Source: Slackia equolifaciens | Lineage (GTDB): Bacteria; Actinomycetota; Coriobacteriia; Coriobacteriales; Eggerthellaceae | Assembly (NCBI RefSeq): GCF_003725995.1 | Contig: NZ_QIBX01000012.1 | Coordinates: 1-64,000, forward strand | Reading direction: 5' to 3' | DNA: 64,000 nt | Part shown: positions 10,009 to 19,664 of the stretch, piece after piece | How positions within the stretch are numbered: position 1 is the stretch's first letter | How the letters are laid out: every line of letters starts with the position of its first letter | Notes under the pieces: model-generated | Seen by the model: the letters and a program-made list of their open reading frames with translations, nothing else | Told to the model about the DNA's origin: nothing | Databases searched by the model: none | Program-made: the position numbers and the translations under genes

Positions 10009-11003
10009 CGAATCGCCTCGCAGAGCGCGTCCAAGCGCGTCGAAAGCTCGCAGCGGGCATCGGAGAGCGTGCCCTCGAACGTGAACCCGGCCGCCGCCTT
10101 GTGTCCGCCGCCCCCGATCGACCGCGCAAGCTCGGCCACATCAAGGTCGTCGCCCTTGGCGCGCAGGCTTCCGCGCACGCATTCGGACTGCTCACGCAGC
10201 ATACACGCTACCTTCACGCCCTTCAGCGAGCGCAGCGTGTCTATAAGCGGCTCGGCATCGGCCTTTACCGCCCCCGTGCGCTCGAAATCGGCGAGCGACA
10301 CGTAAGAAAGCGCCCACAGCCCATCGGAAGAGACCGTCATGTTCTCGAGCATGATGCGTTCGAGCTGGATGGATGCGCTCGTACGCGACTGGTACACCTC
10401 GCGCGCCGCAAGCGAGGGATCGGCGCCCGCGGCAACCATCTCGCCGGCGGCAATGAATGCGTCTGCCGTGGTGTTTTGATACTGGAAACGCCCCGTATCG
10501 GTCATGAGGGCCGCATAGCAGCACATCGCCATCTCGGGCGTGGGCTCAACACCCAGCTCTTTGATGAGCTGCCAGATGAGCATGCCTGTGGCGGGGCTAT
10601 CGGGATCAACGTAATTGAAGTCGGACATCGATTGGGGCACCGCATGGTGGTCGATGGTGAATTTGACCTTTGCGCGCTCCTGCACCCGAGCGCCCTCCCC
10701 CATACGTTCGGGGATGGGCACGTCGCATGCGATAAACGCCCGCACGTCGCCCTCGAACTGCGACCCGGGCACCATCTCCTGGATGCCGGGCAGAAACCCC
10801 AGACCGGCTTCAATCGGGTTGGAGCTGGCCAGAAGGCAGGTAACGCGCTTGCCGATCGACTTGAGCGCAAAAGCGAGCGCGAGCTGCGACCCCAGGCAAT
10901 CGCCATCGGGGTTCACATGCCCGCAGATCGCGAAATTGTCGTATTTTTTAATCTCGTCCGCCATCGCCGACAGCGTTGTATTGGTTTGAGGGGTAGCAGC
11001 CAT
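10005..11003 (-). CDS. nrnA: DHH-family nanoRNase / pAp phosphatase
   Basis: NrnA-type enzymes degrade short oligoribonucleotides and dephosphorylate 3'-phosphoadenosine 5'-phosphate. The protein shows GHVNPDGDCLGSQ, the DHH motif in IDHHAVPQS, PDSPATG and, in the C-terminal DHHA1 domain, GGGHKAAAGF. The length of 332 residues is normal. The 4-bp overlap with truB and the position between rbfA and truB are the common arrangement in Gram-positive genomes. Confidence 0.92.
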   Translation of the reverse strand: MAATPQTNTTLSAMADEIKKYDNFAICGHVNPDGDCLGSQLALAFALKSIGKRVTCLLASSNPIEAGLGFLPGIQEMVPGSQFEGDVRAFIACDVPIPERMGEGARVQERAKVKFTIDHHAVPQSMSDFNYVDPDSPATGMLIWQLIKELGVEPTPEMAMCCYAALMTDTGRFQYQNTTADAFIAAGEMVAAGADPSLAAREVYQSRTSASIQLERIMLENMTVSSDGLWALSYVSLADFERTGAVKADAEPLIDTLRSLKGVKVACMLREQSECVRGSLRAKGDDLDVAELARSIGGGGHKAAAGFTFEGTLSDARCELSTRLDALCEAIR

Positions 11004-11006
11004 CGC

Positions 11007-11393
11007 CTACTCCTCGCCCTTCAGCGCCTCATCGGTGCCGTGCGATTCGGCGTTGCGCTCGGCGTCACGCGAGAGGGCGTCGGAGATGCGCTGGGCCTCG
11101 TCGACGCTCGCATCGAGCAAGAAACGCAATTCGGGAGTCACGCGCCACGAGAGCGCACGGCCCAGAAGCGAGCGAATGCGCCCGCGCGCGGCGGCGAAGC
11201 CAGCAGCGGCATCGTCGTAGCGGCCGGGCTCGGCGGTATAGAAAACGTTGCAGTAGCTGCGGTCGAAGCTGACCTCGCAACCGGTGATGGTGACCATATG
11301 CAGACGAGGGTCGCTCACCTCGAACAGGAGGATGTTCGCCAGTGCTTCGCGCGCCTGCTCGTTCACTTTGCGGCTAGAACTCGATTGCTTCAT
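11007..11393 (-). CDS. rbfA: Ribosome-binding factor A
   Basis: This KH-fold factor matures the 16S rRNA 5' end and supports cold adaptation. The 128-residue sequence has the expected start (REALANILLFEVSDPRLHMVTI), the central VSFDRSYCNVFYT strand and RVTPELRFLLDASVDEAQRI. AAAGGAGGG precedes the ATG. The 416-bp gap to infB upstream is unusually long for this operon and contains a large hairpin. Confidence 0.93.
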   Translation of the reverse strand: MKQSSSSRKVNEQAREALANILLFEVSDPRLHMVTITGCEVSFDRSYCNVFYTAEPGRYDDAAAGFAAARGRIRSLLGRALSWRVTPELRFLLDASVDEAQRISDALSRDAERNAESHGTDEALKGEE

Positions 11394-11432
11394 GAATAGC
11401 CCTCCTTTCAGGAAGGATTTCCAAACTCGCGA

Positions 11433-11541
11433 TGGGTGCGGGGAGGCATTCCATGCTCAAACAGTCCTGGCTCGCACGAAAGTCACATTAAGTGGCTTTC
11501 GGCTCGTGCGGAACTGCGCGTGGAACGCCTCCCCGCACCCA
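11433..11541. other. Long structured inverted repeat in the infB-rbfA gap
   Basis: The ends of this 109-bp segment are 21-bp inverted repeats that match at 20 positions (left 11433-11453, right 11521-11541, beginning TGGGTGCGGGGAGGC). Inside lies a second hairpin, CGAAAGTCAC/GTGGCTTTCG with a 5-nt loop. The rest of the gap (11542-11809) holds smaller stems, for example GTCCTGCTC/GAGCAGGAC near 11700 and GGCGGC/GCCGCC near 11790, but no gene. No T-run follows, so it is not a simple terminator. It could be a leader RNA of rbfA or a very small palindromic mobile element. Confidence 0.6.
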
Positions 11542-11809
11542 CCGTAAAATACAAATCAAACCTTAGGGGCACGGAACGAAACAGCGAACGACACCCCGGT
11601 GTCCCAGATTGGCGGAACAGCGCGGGCGAAGCATGCTTCGCTACGTGACGAACACGCCGGTGACATGTTCAGTACCTGCCTTTGCGCCCGAGAGGGCGCG
11701 TCCTGCTCGCTCGTCGAGCAGGACGTCGCGAAGAGGCGGGGCGCCCGCCTGCCGTGCAGCATCGCAGCGCCTCGAGGAGTGAAGCATAGGCGGCAAAAGC
11801 CGCCAGACT

Positions 11810-14578
11810 TTACTCCGTGCGTTCGACTTCCTCGATACGGTAGCCCTCGATGACGTCGCCCACCTTGATATCCTGGTAGCCGTCCACGCCGATGCCGCAC
11901 TCGTAGCCCTGCTTGACGGTTTTGACGTCATCCTTGAAGCGGCGCAGCGACGAGATCTTGCCTTCGAAGATGACGGTGGAATCGCGCACCACGCGCACCT
12001 TGTCGTCGCGGCTGATCTCGCCCTCGGTGATGTAGCAACCGGCGATGTTGCCCACCTTGGGCACGCGGAAGACGTCGCGCACCTCGGCAGAACCTGTGTC
12101 GCGCTCCACGATCTCGGGCGAGAGCATGCCCACGCGAGCCGCATTGATGTCCTCGATGGCCTGATAGATGACGCGGTACAGGCGAATGTCGACCTTCTCG
12201 TGCTCGGCAGCCTTGCGAGCGCCCGCGGTAGGACGCACGTTGAAGCCGATGATGATGGCGTCGGAAGCGGCAGCAAGGGTCACGTCGGTCTCGGTCACGC
12301 CACCCACGGCAGAGTGGATGATGTTGATCTTGACCTCAGACTGGTCCATCTTCTCGAACGCATCGCGCAGCGCCTCGATAGAGCCCTGCACGTCGGCCTT
12401 GACCACCAGGTTGAGCTCGGTGGCGCCGCCCTCGATGCGGTTGAACAGGTCGTCCAGGCTCATGTGGCTCTTGGCCTCCTGGGCAGCCAAACGGGCACGC
12501 AGCGCACGCTCCTCGGCAAGCTTGCGGGCATCGCGCTCGTCCTCGAACACGCGGAACTCGTCGCCAGCGGTGGGAACGCTCGAAAGGCCCAAGATCTCCA
12601 CCGGGTCGGAGGGACGGGCCTCTTTCGCGTGCTCGCCGCGCGGGTTGACCAGCGCGCGCACGCGGCCATGGCTTGTGCCGGCAACCACGGCGTCGCCGGG
12701 CTTGAGGGTACCGCGCTGAACAAGCACCGTGGCAACCGGGCCGCGGCCCTTGTCCAGATTGGCCTCGATCACGAAGCCGGAGGCCAGCGCGTCGGGATTG
12801 GCCTTGAGCTCAAGCACGTCGGCCTGGAGGATGATGGTCTCGAGCAGGTCGTCGATGCCGAGCTTCTGCTTGGCCGACACATTGACGAACATGTTCTGGC
12901 CGCCCCATTCCTCGGGGATGACGCCGTACTCCACAAGCTCCTGGCGCACGCGGTCGGGCTGGGCGCCGGGCTTGTCGATCTTGTTCACCGCCACAACGAT
13001 CGGCACCTTGGCCGCCTTGGCGTGGTTGATAGCCTCGATGGTCTGGGGCATCACGCCGTCATCGGCAGCCACCACCAGCACGATGACGTCGGTCACCTGG
13101 GCGCCGCGGGCGCGCATGGCGGTAAACGCCTCATGGCCGGGCGTGTCGATGAAGGTGATCTGGCGGCCGTTGATGTTGACCACCGATGCGCCGATGTGCT
13201 GGGTGATGCCGCCGGCCTCGCCCGCAGCCACGCCGGTGTGGCGGATGGCGTCGAGCAGGCTCGTCTTGCCGTGGTCGACGTGGCCCATGACGGTCACCAC
13301 GGGCGGACGCGGCTTGAGATCGGCCTCGGTGTCGTTGTACACCACGGCGTACTCTTCCTCGGGCGACACAACGCGCACCTTGCGGCCCATGTCGTCAGCG
13401 ATGAGCTCGATGAGCTCGTCGGTCATGGTCTGGGTGACGGTGAGCACCTGGCCGAGCATGAAGAGCTTCTTGATGATCTCGCTGGAGTTCACGCCCAAAA
13501 GCTCGGCGAACTCGCCCACGGTCGCACCCTGGGGCACTTCGACCACGCTGTCATCGAGCACCAGATCGGGATCGATGCCGCGCTCCATGGCCTCCATTGC
13601 CATGCGCTCGCGCTGCTGCTTCTCGCGCTTCTCCTTGCGCTTCTTGCGACGGCCTTCGCCCTCGGTGTTGGAGGTTGCGGCGGCCACGGCGGCGCGGGCA
13701 TCGGCCAGCACCTTGTCACGCTGCAGCTTCTCCGCCTGCACGGCCATCTGGGCGTAGCGATCCTCGCCCTGAGCGTTTGCGAGCTCGGGCACATCGGGCT
13801 CGAAATGATGCGGGGCGCGACCCTTCTGGCCCTGCGCCTTGCCATGCTTCTTTGCGGGACGCGCAGGCTGCTGCTTTGCAGCCGCCTTCTCGGCGCTGAT
13901 GCGAGCGTTCTCCGCCTCGATCTGCGAAAGCAGCGAGCTGAATGACGATTTGGGGGCCATGCTGGGCGCGGGCTTTTTGGGCTGACGCTCGGGAGCGACA
14001 ACCTTGCCGGTCTTTTTAGCTCCGCGGTTCGCGAGCGCCTCCGCGACCGCCTTCTTCTTGGCGACCTCGGCCGCAAGCTTGGCGGCACGCGCCTCTGCGG
14101 CGGCCTTCTTGCGACGCTCGGCCTCGGCGGCCTTCTGCTCCTCTATCTGCTTGGCGAGGCTCGAAAGACCGGAAGACGCCACCGGCGCAGGTGCGGGCTT
14201 TTTGGCCTTCTCGTGCGCCTGCGGGGCCTCGCGGTGCTCCGCGGCGCCGGCTCCCTTGCCGCGGCGGGCGCGCTCTGCGTCACGCTGGGCACGCTCGCGC
14301 TCCACGGCCTCGCGGCGAGCGCGTTCGACCTCGGCCTTCTCCTCGGCCTTCTTCTCGGCCTCTGCCTTGGCCACCTCGGCGGCCTTGGGATCTATCTTAG
14401 CGGCGACCTTCGCGCTCAATTCGGGCACGATCGCCTTGCGAATCTGTTCGACATGCGCATCGGTTAGCATGCTCGCGTGGCTTTTCGCGGGAATCTTCAT
14501 GCCCTGGATGCGAGAAAGCAGCTCTTTGCTGTCCATGCCGAACTCTTTCGCCAACTCATGAACTCTCATGCTGGCCAT
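11810..14578 (-). CDS. infB: Translation initiation factor IF-2
   Basis: IF-2 is the GTPase that places initiator tRNA on the ribosome. The 922-residue protein starts with the IF2_N motif [18 protein letters not shown], followed by about 380 residues of Ala/Lys/Glu-rich low complexity that is normal for actinobacterial IF-2. The GTPase domain has G1 GHVDHGKT near residue 431, DTPGHEAF and NKIDKP. Domains II-IV close the protein. GAGGAG precedes the start. It lies between nusA and rbfA as expected. Confidence 0.97.
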   Translation of the reverse strand: MASMRVHELAKEFGMDSKELLSRIQGMKIPAKSHASMLTDAHVEQIRKAIVPELSAKVAAKIDPKAAEVAKAEAEKKAEEKAEVERARREAVERERAQRDAERARRGKGAGAAEHREAPQAHEKAKKPAPAPVASSGLSSLAKQIEEQKAAEAERRKKAAAEARAAKLAAEVAKKKAVAEALANRGAKKTGKVVAPERQPKKPAPSMAPKSSFSSLLSQIEAENARISAEKAAAKQQPARPAKKHGKAQGQKGRAPHHFEPDVPELANAQGEDRYAQMAVQAEKLQRDKVLADARAAVAAATSNTEGEGRRKKRKEKREKQQRERMAMEAMERGIDPDLVLDDSVVEVPQGATVGEFAELLGVNSSEIIKKLFMLGQVLTVTQTMTDELIELIADDMGRKVRVVSPEEEYAVVYNDTEADLKPRPPVVTVMGHVDHGKTSLLDAIRHTGVAAGEAGGITQHIGASVVNINGRQITFIDTPGHEAFTAMRARGAQVTDVIVLVVAADDGVMPQTIEAINHAKAAKVPIVVAVNKIDKPGAQPDRVRQELVEYGVIPEEWGGQNMFVNVSAKQKLGIDDLLETIILQADVLELKANPDALASGFVIEANLDKGRGPVATVLVQRGTLKPGDAVVAGTSHGRVRALVNPRGEHAKEARPSDPVEILGLSSVPTAGDEFRVFEDERDARKLAEERALRARLAAQEAKSHMSLDDLFNRIEGGATELNLVVKADVQGSIEALRDAFEKMDQSEVKINIIHSAVGGVTETDVTLAAASDAIIIGFNVRPTAGARKAAEHEKVDIRLYRVIYQAIEDINAARVGMLSPEIVERDTGSAEVRDVFRVPKVGNIAGCYITEGEISRDDKVRVVRDSTVIFEGKISSLRRFKDDVKTVKQGYECGIGVDGYQDIKVGDVIEGYRIEEVERTE

Positions 14579-14608
14579 ACGGTACTCCTCGTCTTTCCTT
14601 CTTCCTAC

Positions 14609-15811
14609 TTACTCGCAATCGGCATGGACGCCGCAGAAACGGCTGCCGGGACGCGCGTGGTTGCGGCAAGGCGTGCCGTCCTCGGACACGAAGGCGCAGA
14701 ACTCGCCTTCCTCCTCGGGCTCCTCGTCGATAAGCATATTCTCCTCGGGAGCAGGCGCGATGCCAAAGCTCGTGGATTTGATGTCGATGTGCCAGCCGGT
14801 GAGGCGCGCAGCAAGGCGAGCGTTCTGGCCCTCCTTGCCGATGGCCAGCGAAAGCTGATCGTCGGGCACGATGACGGTAGCGTAGTGGTTCTCCTCGTCC
14901 ACCAGGACGCGGTTGACGCGCGCGGGAGAAAGAGCATGCGCCACATACACTGCCGGATCGGCATCCCACTGGATAACGTCGACGCGCTCGTTGCGCAGCT
15001 CCTCGACCACCATGCGCACACGGCTGCCCTTGGGGCCTACGCATGCTCCCACGGGATCGAGCTTGGGCTCGCGGCTGGCCACAGCCACCTTGGAGCGGGC
15101 GCCGGGCTCACGCGCGACGTTTTTGATCTCCACCATGCCATCGTAGATCTCGGGCACTTCGAGCTCGAACAAGCGGCTGATCAGGTCGGGGTGCGTACGA
15201 GACACGACGATGGCGGGACGAGCCGCTTCGCCGCGAGCGCGAGGCTCGAGCGAATTGGGGTCGCGCACCTCGATGATAAGCACCTTCAGGCGCTGGTTGT
15301 GGCGGTAGTGCTCGCCGGCGGGGCGCTCGTTGCGCTCGTTGGGGTTGCGCTTCTGGTCGTAATGGGGAAGCTCGGCCTCAACGCCGTCGCGAATCTTGAT
15401 GATGGTGAAGTCAGGGGTCACCTGGAGCACGGTGCCGGTCACGATGTCGCCCACGCGATCGGAGAACTCCTCGTAGATGCTCTGGCGACCTGCCTCGCGC
15501 ACCATGGCGGCGATGACGCCCTTGGCGTTCTGCGCGGCGATACGGCTCACGTCGCTCGGCGTCACGTCGCGCTCGGTGAACTCGGTGTACTCATCGGTCT
15601 CCTCGTCGTAGGACTCCTCCACGGGCACCATCTCGTACACGTAGATGCGGCCGGTGGCGCGGTCGATGGTCACGCGCGCATCCCATTCCAAATCGAGGAT
15701 GTTCTGGTAGCTCTTGGCGAGGGACGCCTCCAGGCGCTCGAGCAGGTAGAACTCGTCAATCTTCTTCTCGTGCGCCAGGGCCTGTAAAGCCTCCATCAGT
15801 TCGGATGCCAT
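14609..15811 (-). CDS. nusA: Transcription termination/antitermination factor NusA with a Cys/His-rich tail
   Basis: NusA binds RNA polymerase and nascent RNA to control pausing and termination. The N-terminal polymerase-binding domain, an S1 domain (DRVGDIVTGTVLQV, about residue 115) and two KH domains (GACVGPKGSRVRMV and LAIGKEGQNARLAARL) are all present. The last 30 residues are unusual: C, C, H, C, H and C fall in the pattern CAFVSEDGTPC, NHARPGSRFCGVH, which resembles a small zinc-binding knuckle. The usual actinobacterial NusA ends soon after the second KH domain, so this tail is an addition. Confidence 0.95.
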   Translation of the reverse strand: MASELMEALQALAHEKKIDEFYLLERLEASLAKSYQNILDLEWDARVTIDRATGRIYVYEMVPVEESYDEETDEYTEFTERDVTPSDVSRIAAQNAKGVIAAMVREAGRQSIYEEFSDRVGDIVTGTVLQVTPDFTIIKIRDGVEAELPHYDQKRNPNERNERPAGEHYRHNQRLKVLIIEVRDPNSLEPRARGEAARPAIVVSRTHPDLISRLFELEVPEIYDGMVEIKNVAREPGARSKVAVASREPKLDPVGACVGPKGSRVRMVVEELRNERVDVIQWDADPAVYVAHALSPARVNRVLVDEENHYATVIVPDDQLSLAIGKEGQNARLAARLTGWHIDIKSTSFGIAPAPEENMLIDEEPEEEGEFCAFVSEDGTPCRNHARPGSRFCGVHADCE

Positions 15812-15880
15812 GATCGTCCTCCTTGTATCGTCTTTTGCTTGAATCTTTCAACTAGTTCGATGCGCCGTGCGGCGCGTGGA

Positions 15881-16354
15881 TTACCTGAATTCGATCTTGC
15901 CCTTCACATGTGCCTTCTTCACTTCGGCGAGCGGAACCTCGATGCGGCCCGACTCGGCATCGAGCAAAACCGCATTCGCCTGAGCGTCGAAGCCCGCGAG
16001 CACCGCGTTGAAGCGGCTCTGCCCGTCAATGGGCTGGGTGGTCATCAGATACACGTCCTCCCCTGCGAAGCGCGCGAAGTGCTCGGGCGTGCGCAGCGGG
16101 CGGTCGATGCCGGGAGAGCTCACCTCGAGCGTGTAGGCGCCGGGGAACGGATCGAGCTCATCCATGAGCTCGTTCACCCACACCTGGGCTGCGGTAATGT
16201 CATCGAAGGCAATGCCTTCGGGTTTGTCGAGGTACACGCGGATGGTGGGCGCCTTGCGCGAGCCCACGACCTCTATCGTCACCACCTCGATGCCCTCGGC
16301 TTTCGCACGCGGCTCGAGCGCGGCGAGAATCGATTGTTCTTTGGATGTGAGCAC
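15881..16354 (-). CDS. rimP: Ribosome maturation factor RimP
   Basis: RimP helps assemble the 30S subunit. The 157-residue protein has the family signatures RVYLDKPEGIAFDDI and LEVSSPGIDRPLRTPEHFARFAGEDV. The GTG start at 16354 follows a GGGGGG stretch. It is the first gene of the rimP-nusA-infB-rbfA run. Confidence 0.94.
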   Translation of the reverse strand: MLTSKEQSILAALEPRAKAEGIEVVTIEVVGSRKAPTIRVYLDKPEGIAFDDITAAQVWVNELMDELDPFPGAYTLEVSSPGIDRPLRTPEHFARFAGEDVYLMTTQPIDGQSRFNAVLAGFDAQANAVLLDAESGRIEVPLAEVKKAHVKGKIEFR

Positions 16355-16508
16355 CTCGACCCCCCTATCATCTGCCCGACTGAAACTCGTCCTGCCGGTC
16401 TGCTCGCCGGCATGATAATGCGCTCATACAAAAAGAAAGCGGGACGAGCCCACTTTCTCTCACAAGCGAAAAAGTTGTTGCGCACCTCCCGTCGAAGATG
16501 CGGAAGCA

Positions 16509-16538
16509 TTTATACCATATCCGCAGCCTATTCCACAA
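16509..16538 (-). promoter_or_regulatory. Candidate promoter of the rimP-nusA-infB operon
   Basis: On the minus strand TTGTGG (16538-16533) and TATAAA (16514-16509) are separated by 18 bp, about 150 bp ahead of the rimP start. Sequence match only. Confidence 0.4.
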
Positions 16539-16600
16539 GAACGTCGCGAAAAATCGCATATCGAACAGGAGGCGGGAGCGCGAAAGGGCTCGATGCCGCC

Positions 16601-17473
16601 CTATGGCAGCACGCATTCGTTGACGAAGCCGCCCCGACCGTCGTCGCGCGGCTCCATCATAAGGCGGTCGATATGCGCGCGCCCCTGAGCAAAGGAGCGA
16701 GCGTCGACGGCTCGCGCGAGACCGTTGAGGTTGTAGGCGGTCGCAGGCACAAGACGCGCTTTGCCGGCATCGGCCCGCCTCACGATCTCGTCGGGTTCCA
16801 CCCAGCCCGAAACAGCGGCCTCGGTGGTAAGCGCGAGGGCGTCCTGCCCCGCAGGCAAAAGCGCCGCGAAGAAGAACGTATCGTAGCGACGCGGGCAGTA
16901 CAGGGGCGTCACCCAGCGCGAGATCGGCGCGAGCAGGTCGGCGCGCAGGGCAAGCCCGCGAGCATTGAGAATATCCAGCAATGACACCTCGTGGGCCTCA
17001 AGACGCGCACGGTCTGCCTGCCAGCCCGCGTCAGTGGGATCAAACGACACGAGCGAGCCCTCATCGCCCGCAAGCAGCACGCTCGCCTCCTCGAAAAGCT
17101 CGCGTGCGGCTGTGACCACGAGCGAGCGCGCAAGGGATGCGCTCTCTATGCCCAGACGTTGCGCCCACTCCTCAGGACTCGGACCGATCCAGGGGATCTC
17201 TCGCTCGTAATCATCCTCGCGCGCGCTCCCTCCCGGAAACACCGCCGCTCCGGGAACGAAGGCCATCGTGGACGCGCGGCGGATCATGAACACCTCTTTG
17301 CCCGATGCGGCGCGCGGCGCATCGCGTACCAGCATCACCGAAGACGCGTTGCGGGGAGCAACCGCCTGCTCATCCGATGCGCGAAACGCCCTGATTTGGA
17401 CCGCATCTTCCTCGGACACAGGAGCAGACACTACGCCGCCCGATTCGGTGGGGATATCGATGAGAAGAGTCAT
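16601..17473 (-). CDS. NUDIX hydrolase, NUDT19-like
   Basis: The 290-residue protein carries a NUDIX box split by an insert (GGSAREDDYE ... AARELFEEASVLL), preceded by FVPGAAVFPGG. A long insertion between the Gly and Glu parts of the box is typical of the NUDT19/RP2 group, some members of which cleave CoA and acyl-CoA diphosphate bonds. A CoA-trimming role would suit the neighbouring acyl-CoA genes, but that is inference and the gene may belong to housekeeping metabolism. GGGAGG precedes the ATG. No partner gene is adjacent on the same strand. Confidence 0.8.
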   Translation of the reverse strand: MTLLIDIPTESGGVVSAPVSEEDAVQIRAFRASDEQAVAPRNASSVMLVRDAPRAASGKEVFMIRRASTMAFVPGAAVFPGGSAREDDYEREIPWIGPSPEEWAQRLGIESASLARSLVVTAARELFEEASVLLAGDEGSLVSFDPTDAGWQADRARLEAHEVSLLDILNARGLALRADLLAPISRWVTPLYCPRRYDTFFFAALLPAGQDALALTTEAAVSGWVEPDEIVRRADAGKARLVPATAYNLNGLARAVDARSFAQGRAHIDRLMMEPRDDGRGGFVNECVLP

Positions 17474-17519
17474 GTAAGCCTCCCGTCAGCCAGGCATGGC
17501 GCAGAAAAACGCACTCCCG

Positions 17520-17598
17520 CACCCTTTGATCCACATCCGCCCAAAGGGTGAGCTTTGCATCCACCTTCGCCCAAAAGGCAAGCTTTGCACTGCGTTTC
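17520..17598. repeat. Hairpin and two 30-bp tandem units
   Basis: CACCCTTTG (17520-17528) pairs with CAAAGGGTG (17542-17550). From 17538 a 30-bp unit beginning CGCCCAAA and containing AGCTTTGCA is repeated once (second copy from 17568) with a few changes. The core GCTTTGCACT reappears in the tandem array at 29134-29275. Confidence 0.6.
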
Positions 17599-17992
17599 GC
17601 TTTCGAGCCTTTCTACGCCGGATGCGTTTGATAGGCCCATCCTATCGAACCGAAACATGAAGCGATAGAATCCGTCCTCAAATCCGCCAATTTATGCCAC
17701 ACATCTTATATATTGTTGGTATTCATGCATTTTGCCTTCTTGATTTTCGGCGCAAATTATCTGTTCTGTCCGAATTCAATTACCAGTTTCCATGAATTGT
17801 TGGGAATAAAACGGAAATTCCTATTGGTTTTGTGTTCATTCAGTGCGCATAATGTGCACTAGGTTTGATGCTCCCCGTTCTTTGCGATGCGAACGGCCTG
17901 TCACGCAGGTTGAGCGGTTCGGATCGGTGACTACGGGAAGCATCGAGGGGTTTAGGCAAAAGTTCGGCTGTAGTCTTGATAAGGAGGACTCA
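17599..17992 (+). promoter_or_regulatory. AT-rich promoter region of the MFS transporter gene
   Basis: This gene-free stretch is much richer in AT than its surroundings and must contain the promoter of the transporter. The near-palindrome AGTGCGCATAATGTGCACT (17842-17860) is the best operator candidate. AAGGAGG at 17980-17986 is the ribosome site of the gene at 17993. I could not choose a single -35/-10 pair. Confidence 0.45.
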
Positions 17993-19303
17993 ATGAGCGC
18001 AGCAGCTGAAAGGGCGAAGAAATACCTGTTCGCTATTGCCACCGTGTACATGTGCTACCTGACTCACGGCGTGCAGGCTATCATCTTCAGCCAGAACCAA
18101 GTTAACTTCTACACCCAGTGGGGCTTCACCGACGCCGCCGCTGGCGCCGCGGCCGTGTCCCTGGCCATCACCTGGACCGGCGTAGGCAAGTTCGTCTCCG
18201 TGTGGATCGGCGGCGAGATCTCCGACCGCATCGGCCGTAAGATTCCTGCCGTTCTCGGCGGTGTTCTGTACATCATCTCGTTCGTCATCATGCTGGTGAC
18301 CGACAACGCCACCGTCGCCTGCGTCGCGGGCTTCCTGTCCGGCGTTGCCACCTCCGGCTTCTGGGACGGCGCCCTGTACCCGGCGATCGCCGAGGCGAAC
18401 CCGCGTTACTCCGCCTCCACGACCATCGGCATCAAGGCCGTCATCTCCGTGTCCGGTATCATCTATCCTATCTTCGCCGCTATGAACTCCGGCGCTTCCT
18501 GGCACATCAACATCTGGATCCCGATCGTGATGTCCATCATCGCCACCGTGTTCGCCATCCTGACCCCGTTCGTCTATGACGACGAGCGCAAGCAGGCTGT
18601 CGAGGCCGGCGACGGCGCTGCGGCCAAGAACGCCGCCGACGCCGAGATCCAGGCCGCCAAGGATGCCATGCTGCAGAAGCCTACCGCGATGACCAACTTC
18701 GTCACGCTGTTCTTCGGCTTCGTGATTATGTTCATCATGTACGGCGCGCAGCAGTACTCCAAGTCCTTCGGCATCAACAACCTGGGCCTCGACCCGGTTG
18801 CCGCCGCTGGCATGACCTCCATCTACACCGCCGGTTCCATCATCGCCGTGCTCTTCTGGGCATGGATGATGGGCAAGCTCCGCTGGACCCCGATCAAGGT
18901 CATCCTGATCGACGCCATCCTGTCCGCGGCTGCTCTGGCTCTCGTTATCCTCGCGCTGCCCCTGGGCCTGGGCGCGGGCGTCGTCTACGTCGCCATCGCG
19001 GTCCTCGGCTTCGGCGCTGCTGGCGGCATGCTCCAGACCGGCGTTACGCTGCGTCAGATGATGTGCCCCGGCCCGCGTGGTCGTAACGTTGGTATGTACT
19101 ACACGTTCATGGGCTTCGCGTCCGTCTTCCTGCCCTTCATCGTTGGCTCCATGACCAGCGCCACCGGCGAGGCCACAGCTGTGTGGATCATGATGATCCT
19201 GCTGCTCGTCGCCTCCGTGCTCGCCATCCTGATGTCTGTATACGTCATCGCACAGTACAAGAAGCAGTTCGGCGAGAGCGCTATGAAGCCGATGAAGGAC
19301 TAG
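17993..19303 (+). CDS. MFS transporter of the catabolic island
   Basis: The 436-residue protein has about twelve membrane helices and the MFS loop motif between helices 2 and 3 (GGEISDRIGRKIPA). A charged Ala-rich loop separates the two halves (about residues 200-230). The codon usage is strongly biased to C-ending codons, suggesting high expression. It opens the gene run with the CoA-transferase and acyl-CoA ligase and is separated from them by a terminator, so it has its own transcript. I infer import of the acid that those enzymes activate. Start ATG at 17993 follows AAGGAGG; an upstream in-frame ATG at 17843 has no ribosome site. Confidence 0.85.
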   Translation: MSAAAERAKKYLFAIATVYMCYLTHGVQAIIFSQNQVNFYTQWGFTDAAAGAAAVSLAITWTGVGKFVSVWIGGEISDRIGRKIPAVLGGVLYIISFVIMLVTDNATVACVAGFLSGVATSGFWDGALYPAIAEANPRYSASTTIGIKAVISVSGIIYPIFAAMNSGASWHINIWIPIVMSIIATVFAILTPFVYDDERKQAVEAGDGAAAKNAADAEIQAAKDAMLQKPTAMTNFVTLFFGFVIMFIMYGAQQYSKSFGINNLGLDPVAAAGMTSIYTAGSIIAVLFWAWMMGKLRWTPIKVILIDAILSAAALALVILALPLGLGAGVVYVAIAVLGFGAAGGMLQTGVTLRQMMCPGPRGRNVGMYYTFMGFASVFLPFIVGSMTSATGEATAVWIMMILLLVASVLAILMSVYVIAQYKKQFGESAMKPMKD

Positions 19304-19348
19304 CTTCAAGCAAACACCCGCCTAAAATAACCCCGCCTCAAACAAGCG

Positions 19349-19388
19349 AAAGGCAGTCGGCAAGCCCGGCTGCCTTTCCTTTATTTTT
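19349..19388 (+). terminator. Intrinsic terminator after the MFS gene
   Basis: The 12-bp stem AAAGGCAGTCGG/CCGGCTGCCTTT is followed by CCTTTATTTTTT. It isolates the transporter from the CoA-transferase 290 bp on. The remaining gap (19389-19664) is AT-rich promoter-like DNA with no gene. Confidence 0.8.
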
Positions 19389-19664
19389 TGGCCTTTCACC
19401 TGCGGTTTTGACCTATAGAACTCTTCTATGAAACCCATAAGAAAACGCCCTGAGTACCGATTAGACGCACCTCCTTATGCACTCCATAATACTTACATAG
19501 GGTGGTTTTCGAGATGCGGCAGCATCATGTAAGAAACGCGCCGGATATCGGCGGCCCGCCTGGCGTCATGCTATGCGGCGCTTCCCATCCGTCGGTTTCG
19601 CCCACGCTTCCCCATCTTGAGATACCAGCCAGCAACGAGCTGGAAGCAAAGGAGGCCAAACAAC

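Noticed and set aside
12200-13945. Long plus-strand frame across infB
   Set aside because: Mirror of the strongly biased infB codons; no motif and no start signal.
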